Origin: Ottowia thiooxydans DSM 14619
GTDB lineage: Bacteria > Pseudomonadota > Gammaproteobacteria > Burkholderiales > Burkholderiaceae_C
Reading direction: 5' to 3'
Length of the DNA stretch: 33,911 bases
Assembly: GCF_000422885.1 (NCBI RefSeq)
Contig: NZ_AUGX01000049.1
Location: forward strand, 1 to 33,911
Made by a program: the position numbers and the translations under genes. The notes under the pieces are model-generated. The model saw nothing but the letters and a program-made list of their open reading frames with translations, did no database searches and had not been told where the DNA came from. Positions 8,095 through 16,054 of this stretch are shown piece by piece (positions within the stretch are counted from its first letter, which is position 1; each line of letters begins with the position of its first letter).

Positions 8095-8862
8095 TCAGTT
8101 TTTTTTGGTTTGCGCGGCCTCCAGCGCGAGGTGGTCGAAGTATTGGTAGTGCTTGTTGGTTTGCGTCAGATTAGCGCGTGGCACCAAATCGCTGGTGGAC
8201 AGCAGCTCTTCCATTTCTTGCTGGTCTTTGTAGGTGTCCATCGACTTGAAGAAACCGTCATGGCGGTAGGTGTAGAGCAAGCCTTTTTCCAGCAGCTTGG
8301 GGTAGACCTCTCGTTCGAGGTTGCTGCCTTCCCAGTGATCGAAAACGCCTTTGTTCATGACGAAAAAGCCGGCGTTGATCCAGTGTGAATTCAACCGTGG
8401 TTTCTCCTTGAATCCGGTCACCCGGTCTTGCGCGTCATATTCCACCGTGCCGTATTGCGATTGCAGTGGCACGCTGGTGAGGGTGGCCAAACCGCCATGG
8501 CTGTTGTGAAAGGCAATCAGTTTGTCCATTGGCACGTCGCACAGGCCGTCGCCGTAGGTGGCCATGAACTGATCGCGCAACAAATGGCGGCACTTGTAGA
8601 TGCGGCCAGCGGTGTCGGTGTCTTCGCCGGTGTTGACGATAGTGATGTCCAGGTCGTTGTCCTTGTCGGCAAAGTAGTCTAGGATGACTTCCTTACGGTG
8701 CCCGATGGACAGAATGAATTCCCGATGCCCTTGAGCGGCAAACAGTTGCATGATCTGTACCAGGATGGGTTTGCCGCCCACAGGCATCATGGGCTTGGGC
8801 AAGTAATCGGTGAAGGGATAGGCTCGAGTTCCTTTCCCGCCGGCCAAAATCACAACTTGCAT
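8095..8862 (-). CDS. rfbF: Glucose-1-phosphate cytidylyltransferase-like nucleotidyltransferase
   Basis: 255 residues, the usual length for RfbF/DdhA. The pyrophosphorylase signature LAGGKGTRAYPFTDYLPKPM is at the N-terminus, followed by PVGGKPILVQIMQLFAAQGH, NTGEDTDTAGRI, the metal-binding YGDGL and INAGFFVMN. The NTGE...TAGR and TYGDG segments resemble glucose-1-phosphate cytidylyltransferase more than the dTTP-using RfbA. The open frame runs 130 codons further upstream, but that part is not protein-like; the ATG at 8862 has AGGAG 5 bases ahead and fits homologues. It would make CDP-glucose from CTP and glucose-1-phosphate for the dehydratase next door. The nucleotide preference is inferred from sequence resemblance and context. 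Confidence 0.87.
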   Translation of the reverse strand: MQVVILAGGKGTRAYPFTDYLPKPMMPVGGKPILVQIMQLFAAQGHREFILSIGHRKEVILDYFADKDNDLDITIVNTGEDTDTAGRIYKCRHLLRDQFMATYGDGLCDVPMDKLIAFHNSHGGLATLTSVPLQSQYGTVEYDAQDRVTGFKEKPRLNSHWINAGFFVMNKGVFDHWEGSNLEREVYPKLLEKGLLYTYRHDGFFKSMDTYKDQQEMEELLSTSDLVPRANLTQTNKHYQYFDHLALEAAQTKKN

Positions 8863-8900
8863 AGACACTCCTAAAGAAAATTGTAAAATAAGGAAATGGG

Positions 8901-10454
8901 CTACTTGACTTGAAGAACTTCTGGCCGGGCGTGCGGCGCCTCTTGTTCCCGACGCCATGCCAGATTGCGAACATTCCAATAATGAGATGCGACGATCAGG
9001 CCCGCCATGACCCAAAACACCCGCGCAGGCCCTGGGACACGCAGATAAAAGCTGCCTAGGCCATCGATCATTATGGCGATCAGGCCCGCCATGGCCCCGA
9101 CATTGAGCATCAACATCTTCTCGCTCAACGCAAACTGCGTGTTGCGGTAGGCCAGCCATAACAGATGAATGTTCAAGCCCAGGAACAATATCAAACCGAT
9201 CGTTCCTTGTTCCGACCAAACCAAGAAATAGGTGTTGTGCACAACCGGCCATACCGGGCCAAACATTTCGACCAACTTGGCCGTACTGTAGGGCGTATAG
9301 CCCAAAATTTGATAAGAGAAACTGTTCAGCCCAAAGCCGACTATGGGCTTAGCCTGAACCATTTTCCAGGCCACCTGAAGCCATTCGTAGCGAAAGTCCA
9401 GCGCACCCGAATCACTAGCGGTCAGTCGGTTGATGATGGGCCCCGCGGCCAATGCGGCGGCGATGCCGATCCCTAGCTTCATACCGCCCTTGAGCAAGCC
9501 AAAGCGAAGACGCAACAAGGGGTGAAAGTACAAAAAGCCCATCAAGACCAGCATGGCGACGGCATAGGCGACCCATGCTGTGCGAGACAGTGTCAGCAGC
9601 AATCCCACTAGGCCCATGGCTGACAGCAGGGCCAGCAGCCATTTGGTGCGCACCCCATAGTTAGTGAAGATCAAGGCCGTAAAGGTGGGCAGCAAGAGTG
9701 CCAAGTAAGCCGAGAACAAATTGGGATGGCCCACCAATCCGGAGACACGGTAGACGTCGCCCGCATGCAAATACACTCCCAGATTGGCACCCAACACGGC
9801 TTCGGGGGCTGCTTCGCCCAGAGCCTGCAGCCCCAGCGACCGTTTCAGCGTGTACTGCAAACCTGCGACCAGCAAATTCACCAGCACCCCCCAGGCCAGC
9901 GCCACCACCACGTGATGAAAGTGCCGCTCGCGCACGCACTCATTGACGACAACCAGAAACAGCAGCCAGCACTTGAGCATGCGCACCACTTCAAACGCGG
10001 CAAACTGTCGATAGGGTCCCAGCAGAATGCTGATGGCACCCAAGCCAATCAGACCCAACCACCAGCCAGATACTCCAGACATTCGATAGTCCTGCCGGTA
10101 ACCTCGTGCGTAATCGCGAATCAAGAACACGATTAATGGCACCATGAAAAGATCCATCAAGTCAATGCTGAAAGACGGTGCTCCCCCAACGTGAATTTGG
10201 CGATTGAAATTGATGGATAAGCCGAAGACCGAACTGACCACCATGCCCAGCAGAAAAAACAAGCGAGGATTTCTGCTGGCGTACAACATCAATGGCAAGA
10301 GCGTGCCGGCAATCAACGGCAGCGAATACAACCGATTGGCGCTGAAAAATACAATCACCAATATGGCCGCCCAGAGGGCCGCCACAGCCACCAGCATCCA
10401 TTGAGGCCACCCCAAGCCCCTGAGCGAAGTCGTTGAAGCAGAGTTGACTGTCAT
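8901..10454 (-). CDS. wzy: O-antigen ligase/polymerase family protein (Wzy-like)
   Basis: A 517-residue membrane protein with about 12 hydrophobic helices and the Wzy_C / O-antigen ligase signature: GLVGHPNLFSAYLALLLP, LLLTLSRTAWVAYAVA, then after a periplasmic loop GFGLNSFSYQI and VVHNTYFLVWSEQG, with the conserved His-Asn. In a locus with an initiating transferase, flippase and Wza/Wzz-type export this is best read as the polymerase that joins lipid-linked repeat units in the periplasm. The sequence alone does not separate polymerase from ligase. It begins 12 bases after the kinase-like gene and ends 38 bases before the cytidylyltransferase start. No strong ribosome binding site precedes its ATG. 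Confidence 0.87.
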   Translation of the reverse strand: MTVNSASTTSLRGLGWPQWMLVAVAALWAAILVIVFFSANRLYSLPLIAGTLLPLMLYASRNPRLFFLLGMVVSSVFGLSINFNRQIHVGGAPSFSIDLMDLFMVPLIVFLIRDYARGYRQDYRMSGVSGWWLGLIGLGAISILLGPYRQFAAFEVVRMLKCWLLFLVVVNECVRERHFHHVVVALAWGVLVNLLVAGLQYTLKRSLGLQALGEAAPEAVLGANLGVYLHAGDVYRVSGLVGHPNLFSAYLALLLPTFTALIFTNYGVRTKWLLALLSAMGLVGLLLTLSRTAWVAYAVAMLVLMGFLYFHPLLRLRFGLLKGGMKLGIGIAAALAAGPIINRLTASDSGALDFRYEWLQVAWKMVQAKPIVGFGLNSFSYQILGYTPYSTAKLVEMFGPVWPVVHNTYFLVWSEQGTIGLILFLGLNIHLLWLAYRNTQFALSEKMLMLNVGAMAGLIAIMIDGLGSFYLRVPGPARVFWVMAGLIVASHYWNVRNLAWRREQEAPHARPEVLQVK

Positions 10455-10466
10455 TGTGAACGGACG

Positions 10467-11141
10467 TCAGGACTCACCAGCCGCCACAATGACGCGCACG
10501 TCGTCGACGCCATTGCCTCTCAGTAATTGTTCGGCCGCGAGCAGTTCACGCATTAGTGTCTTGTTTTCATGGGCCAGCAACAGCATGGCATCCGCGTGCG
10601 TAGCTGACACCAGGTTGCGTGTGTCGGCAGTCACAGAGCCCAGTTGCAGCAACACATAGTTGTAGCCCGCTCTTGCTTGTTCGAGCAAAGTAGTTAAATG
10701 TTGGCGGTGCACCACCAATGGCTTGCCCGCTTGCCCACCTTGAGGCAAGACAGAAACATTTGGAACCGTTGTGGCTTGAATGAGGGCAGCCATCTCGGCA
10801 GGACCTTCTCGCATCAACTCGGCATAGCCGGTTTGATGGTCAAGCCCTAGACGTTGGCTGATGCCGCCACCGTCGTTTTTGACGCGTGCATCAATGAGCA
10901 GGACCGAGCCGCCTAGTTCGCTTTGCAGACAGTAGGCCTGCATGAGTAGGACATTGGTGGAGAGTTGGTCGTCATTGGCGCAGCTGAAGCCCAGGACAAC
11001 GCCGCTGTCGGTGCGAGGGTATTCTCGCTCGATCAGGCGCGACAAATAGCGGTAGGAACGGGATGCCGGTTCGCGTTCTTTGACTACGGAGTCCAGCAGA
11101 GTTTCATACCACTGTGCCAAGGGTTTTTTGTCTGCAGCCAT
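10467..11141 (-). CDS. BY-kinase/ParA-like protein with degenerate nucleotide site (CpsD/Wzc C-domain homologue)
   Basis: 224 residues laid out like the cytoplasmic half of a bacterial tyrosine kinase: a strand plus loop at about 48-62, a Walker A'-like VLLIDAR (80-86) and a later strand where Walker B' should be (YNYVLLQLGS, 160-169). The expected P-loop (GxGKS/T) is replaced by FSCANDDQLSTN, with no glycine-lysine pair, and the acidic residue of the usual VIIDTPP is glutamine. There is no tyrosine-rich C-terminal tail. ATP hydrolysis and autophosphorylation are therefore unlikely, and a structural or regulatory role on the Wzz-like partner is more plausible. The gene starts 2 bases after the chain-length gene's stop. 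The frame continues upstream of the chosen ATG inside that gene, but only the ATG at 11141 gives a family-like protein. Confidence 0.8.
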   Translation of the reverse strand: MAADKKPLAQWYETLLDSVVKEREPASRSYRYLSRLIEREYPRTDSGVVLGFSCANDDQLSTNVLLMQAYCLQSELGGSVLLIDARVKNDGGGISQRLGLDHQTGYAELMREGPAEMAALIQATTVPNVSVLPQGGQAGKPLVVHRQHLTTLLEQARAGYNYVLLQLGSVTADTRNLVSATHADAMLLLAHENKTLMRELLAAEQLLRGNGVDDVRVIVAAGES

Positions 11142-11143
11142 AA

Positions 11144-12832
11144 TCAGTCGTTGTTGGGCAGACGCCGGGCCTCCCCCATGTTTTGATGAGCGCGCGTGTC
11201 CTGCAGCACAGCGCTGGCGGATAGCGGGAAGAGATTGAGCAGGAATTTTTCGTCTTGATCGACCACCGCCAGCAGTTTGAGCGGGCCCTCGCGGGTACTC
11301 AGACGCAGTCGGGTCACACGTTCGAACATAATTTCCAGCAGCAACGCGGCAATCACCCCCAGCACCGCGCCAACCAGCAGCGCAGCAGCAATCAACAGCT
11401 TGGTCTGCGGCCAAATGGCTTGTTCTGGCGTGTGCGCAGGCTCGACCACGCGCATGGCTGGCGGTGCTGACTTGGCCGTGGCCATGGAAACCGACGCTAT
11501 GGTCAGTTTTTCGTTTAAGCCCGCATATTTGTTTTCCAGGAAGCCTTGCCGACGCTCAAATTCGTGATTGAGCTGCAATTTTTCAGGAATCTGGTCGAGC
11601 AGGCCGCGCATTCTCTCCAGCTCATCCTTCTTGACCTTCAGGGCCGATCGGGAGCCTGCCAGGGTGGATTCGATCGCCAGTTTTTTTGCCAGCAGCACTT
11701 CATAGGTCGCTGCCATAGTGTTGGCGCTGCGAACCACAACACTTTGTTGGTTGCCCGATAGCCCGGCCTGAGCTTCCTTAATTTGTTCTTCGATCTCTCG
11801 AACTTCGCGGGAGTCCGGCTGAAAAGATCGGAGTGCTGCAGCCAAGGCAAGTTCCAGCTTGGGCAGCCGGTCGCGGCTCGCTTCTTCTTTGAAGACCCGG
11901 TCACTCTTGAGTTTGGCGCCTTCAGTTGCAAGCTGGGCCTCGACCGTGTGCAGGGCGGCTTCGTTCTCGGCGGTTTGTGCTTCAAGGTCGGTGACGGCTG
12001 CTCGCAAGACCAGCCATTGGCCAATTTGAGCGCGGTCTTTTTCAAATAGCAACACTGCTCCGGTCTCAGAACGGAATTGGCGCACTTCTTTATCCAGTTG
12101 GTCCAGCTCACCCTGAGTTTTGGCGGCTTCCTCGCTCAGACTTTTTTGAGCCTGCTGCGCTTCCAGAATAAACCGCTCCCGCCGTTGTTCCAGATAAACC
12201 TCGATCAAGGTATTGGCAATTTCGTGAACCCGTTGATTCGAGCCTTTGACAATCACCAGCCCAATATTGGCTTCACCAACTTGGCGAACCGAGACGCCGG
12301 TTTCAAAGTCGCTCATGATCTTGTATTGCTCAATCTGCTCCGGCGTTAGCCCGCCGGTCTGTTCGGATTTGCCCAGCACCCAATTTTTGAACTGTCTATA
12401 GTGGCGGCCAACCCAAGAGGTGGTCCACAGGTGGATCGCGTATTTACTGAAGGGGTGATATACGTCTTCGTACTTCAGGTCCAGTCGCTGAATAACTTCG
12501 CGAAGCACGGCGGGGCTGGTCATCAAGGTAGCCTCATCGTTCAGTCCATCTTTGCGGAAGATGTTCCAGCCTTGATAAAAGGCGGTTCGCTGAATGTCTT
12601 TGTCCGAATCCACCGCGACCATCACTTCGGCTTGAAAGGTGGACGGCCAGATCATCACATAGGCGCTGACCAACAGCGTGGTCATAAGCATGGTGGCGAT
12701 CACCACCCATTTGTGGCCACTGATAGCCTGATTGATGGTGTCTAAGGCGCCTTTGAACTGAAAACTATCAGCTTCAGGGCGGTGCGGAATAGCTTCGGTC
12801 TGCAGCATTCGGTGTGTCGTTGGTCGTTGCAT
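11144..12832 (-). CDS. Wzz/GumC-like polysaccharide co-polymerase
   Basis: 562 residues with the chain-length determinant topology. A cytoplasmic N-terminus is followed by a first membrane helix (about 42-62) and the Wzz-type segment STFQAEVMVAVD. A large periplasmic domain has a long Glu/Gln/Lys-rich coiled coil (about 205-420), then the proline-rich stretch EPAHTPEQAIWP before the second helix (about 478-502) and a 56-residue cytoplasmic tail. Such proteins oligomerise in the inner membrane, set polymer length and connect to the outer-membrane exporter. It is a stand-alone membrane subunit, with the kinase-like partner encoded separately 2 bases downstream, as in split Wzc systems. It follows the wza-like gene by 9 bases. 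Confidence 0.88.
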   Translation of the reverse strand: MQRPTTHRMLQTEAIPHRPEADSFQFKGALDTINQAISGHKWVVIATMLMTTLLVSAYVMIWPSTFQAEVMVAVDSDKDIQRTAFYQGWNIFRKDGLNDEATLMTSPAVLREVIQRLDLKYEDVYHPFSKYAIHLWTTSWVGRHYRQFKNWVLGKSEQTGGLTPEQIEQYKIMSDFETGVSVRQVGEANIGLVIVKGSNQRVHEIANTLIEVYLEQRRERFILEAQQAQKSLSEEAAKTQGELDQLDKEVRQFRSETGAVLLFEKDRAQIGQWLVLRAAVTDLEAQTAENEAALHTVEAQLATEGAKLKSDRVFKEEASRDRLPKLELALAAALRSFQPDSREVREIEEQIKEAQAGLSGNQQSVVVRSANTMAATYEVLLAKKLAIESTLAGSRSALKVKKDELERMRGLLDQIPEKLQLNHEFERRQGFLENKYAGLNEKLTIASVSMATAKSAPPAMRVVEPAHTPEQAIWPQTKLLIAAALLVGAVLGVIAALLLEIMFERVTRLRLSTREGPLKLLAVVDQDEKFLLNLFPLSASAVLQDTRAHQNMGEARRLPNND

Positions 12833-12841
12833 TAGGGTTGG

Positions 12842-13609
12842 TCAGCGGTAGACCTCGCGCAGAATCAACACATTAAAAATGGGGGCCAGGATGGTGCTGG
12901 TGTCCTGCAGCGCGCGTACGATTTGGCTGCGTGCGCTTTCGGGAACCAAAATCAAATCGTTGCCTTTGAGTGTCATGGTAGCCATGGCCATATACATCTC
13001 AGGTTGGCTCACGTTCTTGCCGTGTGTGTCCAGCAAATGTGATTCCAAGTGCCCATCGGCATTGAGTCGAATGACCGATACGCTGTCCAGCACGCCGGAT
13101 TTGGTGGCATCGCCTGCTTGCGCTACCGCCTGTGCAAGTGTCGCGGCTTGACGCAGAGGCAACGCACGGGGAATGCCCACTTGGCCCACGATATAGACCA
13201 TGGGTTCTGGTGGGTTCAGCACCATGACGTTGACGTCAGGCTCTTTCAGTCGCACGCTGAACAGCGTTTTCAATTCCTGGGCCAGATCTTTGGGTGTTTT
13301 GCCGGCGGCCTTGATTTCGTCGAGCAAGGGCAGCGAGATGTAATTGTCAGAGCGCACCACGACTTTGCGCGAAAAATCAGGGTGCTTATAGAGAAACACT
13401 TCTAGTTGATCGCCGGGCTGTATGAGGTAAACAGTTTCGTACTGACGGGTGGCATTCAGCACCTCAACTTTGACTTTCAACGTCTCTGTGGTTGTCGGGG
13501 CGGTGGTGCAGGCGGTGACGAGCAAGCCCAAGAAGCTGGCAGCGACGGTCTGACCAACAAGATGCAGTAGACGCGAAACGATGCGCTCAAAGCGGGAGTT
13601 GGTGTTCAA
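12842..13609 (-). CDS. wza: Polysaccharide export outer-membrane lipoprotein (Wza-like)
   Basis: 255 residues. The N-terminal signal ends in a lipobox (LLVTAC, Cys34). The Poly_export domain (about 60-140) starts YLIQPGDQLEVFLYKHPDFS, then PDVNVMVLNPPEPMVYIVGQVGIPRALPL enters one SLBB-type domain. It is shorter than E. coli Wza (about 380 residues), closer to the compact GumB/EpsA type. The start codon is TTG: the nearest upstream in-frame stop is at 13622-13624 and no ATG or GTG lies between, while the signal peptide requires a start here. No Shine-Dalgarno motif is visible, and the TTG overlaps the stop of the preceding mini-gene (TTGA). Translation therefore probably depends on coupling to that mini-gene. 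The protein should form the outer-membrane channel for the polymer. Confidence 0.87.
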   Translation of the reverse strand: MNTNSRFERIVSRLLHLVGQTVAASFLGLLVTACTTAPTTTETLKVKVEVLNATRQYETVYLIQPGDQLEVFLYKHPDFSRKVVVRSDNYISLPLLDEIKAAGKTPKDLAQELKTLFSVRLKEPDVNVMVLNPPEPMVYIVGQVGIPRALPLRQAATLAQAVAQAGDATKSGVLDSVSVIRLNADGHLESHLLDTHGKNVSQPEMYMAMATMTLKGNDLILVPESARSQIVRALQDTSTILAPIFNVLILREVYR

Positions 13610-13812
13610 AACTGGGCCCGATCAAGGTGCAAATCAACAGGCAAGTCACAATGCAAGGCGGTTCCCAGCAGGCCATGGGCTGAGGAACGGAGGGCGACAG
13701 AGGCCGTATCACGCCAATCCCAGGACATTGCTCGATTCGGGTTGATGTAGACCGAGTCTAACCCAAGCGCATGACCGCATTGAGGCTTGGTAGTGAGCGT
13801 ATGCAATCTCAT
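13606..13812 (-). CDS. Candidate 68-residue mini-gene coupled to wza
   Basis: I do not recognise this protein. It has no signal peptide, membrane helix or known motif; its sequence is rich in His, Leu and Asp and contains INPNRAMSWDWRD. The case for it being real is positional. It fills the only sizeable gap (199 bases) in this part of the operon. Its ATG overlaps the hydroxylase stop as ATGA (13809-13812), and its stop overlaps the TTG start of the wza-like gene as TTGA (13606-13609). Because wza has a forced TTG start and no ribosome binding site, a translated upstream frame would explain how ribosomes reach it. A frame open by chance remains possible. An ATG four codons further upstream (13824) is an alternative start. 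Confidence 0.45.
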   Translation of the reverse strand: MRLHTLTTKPQCGHALGLDSVYINPNRAMSWDWRDTASVALRSSAHGLLGTALHCDLPVDLHLDRAQF

Positions 13813-14696
13813 GTATTTGACCAATAACGTTGTAGCGAGGGACGAGCCTCTTGATGCTCAAGCTGGGTTTGCAGGTGGTGAGTCAAGCGCTCCGGGACAG
13901 GATGGGCGGCTTGTAAGCGTTTGTACATGAATTGCTGGCGAACCTCGCGCTTACAAAAGCCGGCGGTCAGGGCCTCGATTTCAATGGAAGTCAGGTCGGG
14001 ATGCCAAAAATCCACAATCAAGATGGCGCGACGACGATCACCTCGATTCCATACTTCGTGCTCAAAGGAGTCTTCAAACAGCAGCACTTTGCCTTCTCGC
14101 CACGCCATGGTTTCTTGGCCGACGCGGATGCAGCACCCTGGTGGAATCTGTAAGCCCAGATGGCAGCGCACACGCAGGTTGTCCACGCTGCAGTGAGCGC
14201 GCAGATGGGAGTCTGAAGCATGGACCGACAGCAAGGCATCGCCCCAGGGATAGTCGAGGCAAATGCCGGGAAGTTGGCGCAGCAGCGCATGCGTTTTGGG
14301 GCAAGCCTGCGGATTGAGCGGCTCTAAGTCAATGCCCATGTAATGCAGCAAGTGCACCTGCCACAGGTTGTGCATTGACGTAGGCGTGTACCTCAGGCAT
14401 TGGTCGTCCGTCAGTGCCGCCCATTCGTCGTGAATGATTGGGGCATGGGCTTGCAGTTGGAGTGCGGCGGGTAAATCGGCTTCGTCCCAGAAAGCGCGGT
14501 GACGCAAGCCTGGAAACAGGGGGTAGTCTGGGCTTTGATCAGGTGGCCTGGCGCTGGCCAGTGCCGGCTGCTCGAATGAGCGCAAATAAGCTTTGACCCG
14601 ATCCAGTTCCGGACCACTTTGCATGATGCGCTCGAAATAACCGCCGTGATGCATGGCTTCAGCAATGGCGGCGCAGTCGTGGGTTTTGATACTCAT
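13809..14696 (-). CDS. Aspartyl/asparaginyl beta-hydroxylase-family dioxygenase
   Basis: A 295-residue protein whose C-terminal half matches the Asp/Asn beta-hydroxylase (double-stranded beta-helix, Fe(II)/2-oxoglutarate) family. Visible landmarks are HCSVDNLRVRCHLGLQIP with metal ligand His179, then WREGKVLLFEDSFEHEVWN with His213, then RRRAILIVDFWHPDLT with an arginine for 2-oxoglutarate. Only two histidine ligands are evident, as in AspH. Bacterial relatives include LpxO, which hydroxylates a lipid A acyl chain. The ATG at 14696 overlaps the flippase stop as ATGA and is preferred over a longer frame. In this operon it could hydroxylate a lipid carrier, an acyl decoration, a sugar-linked group or a protein of the export machine. 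The substrate cannot be read from the sequence. Confidence 0.85.
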   Translation of the reverse strand: MSIKTHDCAAIAEAMHHGGYFERIMQSGPELDRVKAYLRSFEQPALASARPPDQSPDYPLFPGLRHRAFWDEADLPAALQLQAHAPIIHDEWAALTDDQCLRYTPTSMHNLWQVHLLHYMGIDLEPLNPQACPKTHALLRQLPGICLDYPWGDALLSVHASDSHLRAHCSVDNLRVRCHLGLQIPPGCCIRVGQETMAWREGKVLLFEDSFEHEVWNRGDRRRAILIVDFWHPDLTSIEIEALTAGFCKREVRQQFMYKRLQAAHPVPERLTHHLQTQLEHQEARPSLQRYWSNT

Positions 14697-16054
14697 GACA
14701 ATGCCGCTCGTTGAAATCGAAGATCGCTGAGCCGAAAAACGGTGTTCAATCCCAGGCGCACCCGCATTCGGTGATTGGCCCACCCGGCACACACCACGCT
14801 ACCGATGGCGGTGGCGGTAGCGGCGCCCCACGCCCCTCCAAACGGAACGCAGATCCAATTCAGCGCAGCATTAACGAGCATGCCCATGCACAGGCTGAGA
14901 ATCGCCTCACGACTGTGACCCGACAGGGCGGCCAGCAGAACCGCCGGGCCGCACAAGGCGGCCAACAATTGCCCGCCCAGTAACACCATTAGCGGGCCGT
15001 AGGCGGCAGCGTAGTGGGCGCCAAAGAGTCTGGTCAACCAAGGTCCGAGCAATGCAAATGACATCAGCGCGGCAAAGCACGTCAGTACAACCAGCCGAGT
15101 GCTACGTGCGACGACCTCTTGAGCCTGTTGTGTATTGCCGGCGCGCAGCGCAGGCAAGCACGCCACGAATTGCGGCGCCATGACGGTGGTGATTGCATTC
15201 ACCGCCATCAGCACGGTTTGTGAAAACCGCTGAGCGACGGCATAGACGGCGACAGAAGACTCCGGGGCTTGCCAACCGAGCAGCAACAGGTCCAGGCGTT
15301 CGTTGGCCGCGGCGACCAGCAGCACGGCCAGAACCCCTACTGCAGCTTGAGCCCAGGGCCTGGGGGCATAGCCTGGGGCGACCTGAGGGATGGCCCTACG
15401 TTGGAGCTGATAGGTCAGTGCGCTGGCGATCAGCAAAAGCAGCACAGAGACGGCCAAATATAGATCCATGACCACGGCTGGAGATAACCACGTTCCGGCA
15501 GCGGGCCATAACGCAGCCAATCCCAGCAGCATCAACACCGTGCGCAGCATGGAACTCAAGACCTCGGCCAGCAGGGCGTGATGCAGCGCCTGCAGGCTGC
15601 CTGCGAGCACACTGACGAGCACGTTGGGCAGCAATAAAGCCAGACCAATTTTTACCAAGGGGATCGAGGACGCTGTCGGCTCAATCCAGCCAAGCTGCAG
15701 GACAACCCAAGCGGCGGCCATGAGCAGTAGCGAGGTCAGCAGGGCCGATCCAAATCCAAAAATCAACACCCCTCGCGCTAAATCGGGTCGATCGCTGGCC
15801 AGGCTTTCCCCCACAAATCGAACCACCACCAAGGGCATGCTGATGCTACCCAAGGCGGTGGCCATGGCCAACCAGGCCAGCGTGAGGCTGACGTGCGCAA
15901 AGCCTGTGGGCTCCATGCTTCGAGCCAGCAAGATGTTCAATAAAAACGCAAATGCGGCACCGCTCAGCTTGGCCGCTACATTGATCAACCCCGCATGTCG
16001 CCGCCAGCCAGGGGGGCGATCCATGCGCTCCGACACCGCTGTTTCAGTAGGCAT
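14693..16054 (-). CDS. wzx: Polysaccharide flippase, Wzx/MOP superfamily (copy 1 of operon)
   Basis: A 453-residue protein with about 12-14 membrane helices. The opening is typical of Wzx-type flippases: GLINVAAKLSGAAFAFLLN then LARSMEPTGFAHVSL, with a charged arginine in VVVRFVGESL near the second or third helix. These proteins flip undecaprenyl-diphosphate-linked repeat units to the periplasm. It overlaps the initiating transferase gene by 11 bases and the hydroxylase gene by 4, so it is the second gene of the operon. Its position next to the initiating transferase makes it the better candidate for the repeat-unit flippase; the second MOP protein (3353-4909) would then have a separate duty. 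Confidence 0.86.
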   Translation of the reverse strand: MPTETAVSERMDRPPGWRRHAGLINVAAKLSGAAFAFLLNILLARSMEPTGFAHVSLTLAWLAMATALGSISMPLVVVRFVGESLASDRPDLARGVLIFGFGSALLTSLLLMAAAWVVLQLGWIEPTASSIPLVKIGLALLLPNVLVSVLAGSLQALHHALLAEVLSSMLRTVLMLLGLAALWPAAGTWLSPAVVMDLYLAVSVLLLLIASALTYQLQRRAIPQVAPGYAPRPWAQAAVGVLAVLLVAAANERLDLLLLGWQAPESSVAVYAVAQRFSQTVLMAVNAITTVMAPQFVACLPALRAGNTQQAQEVVARSTRLVVLTCFAALMSFALLGPWLTRLFGAHYAAAYGPLMVLLGGQLLAALCGPAVLLAALSGHSREAILSLCMGMLVNAALNWICVPFGGAWGAATATAIGSVVCAGWANHRMRVRLGLNTVFRLSDLRFQRAALS

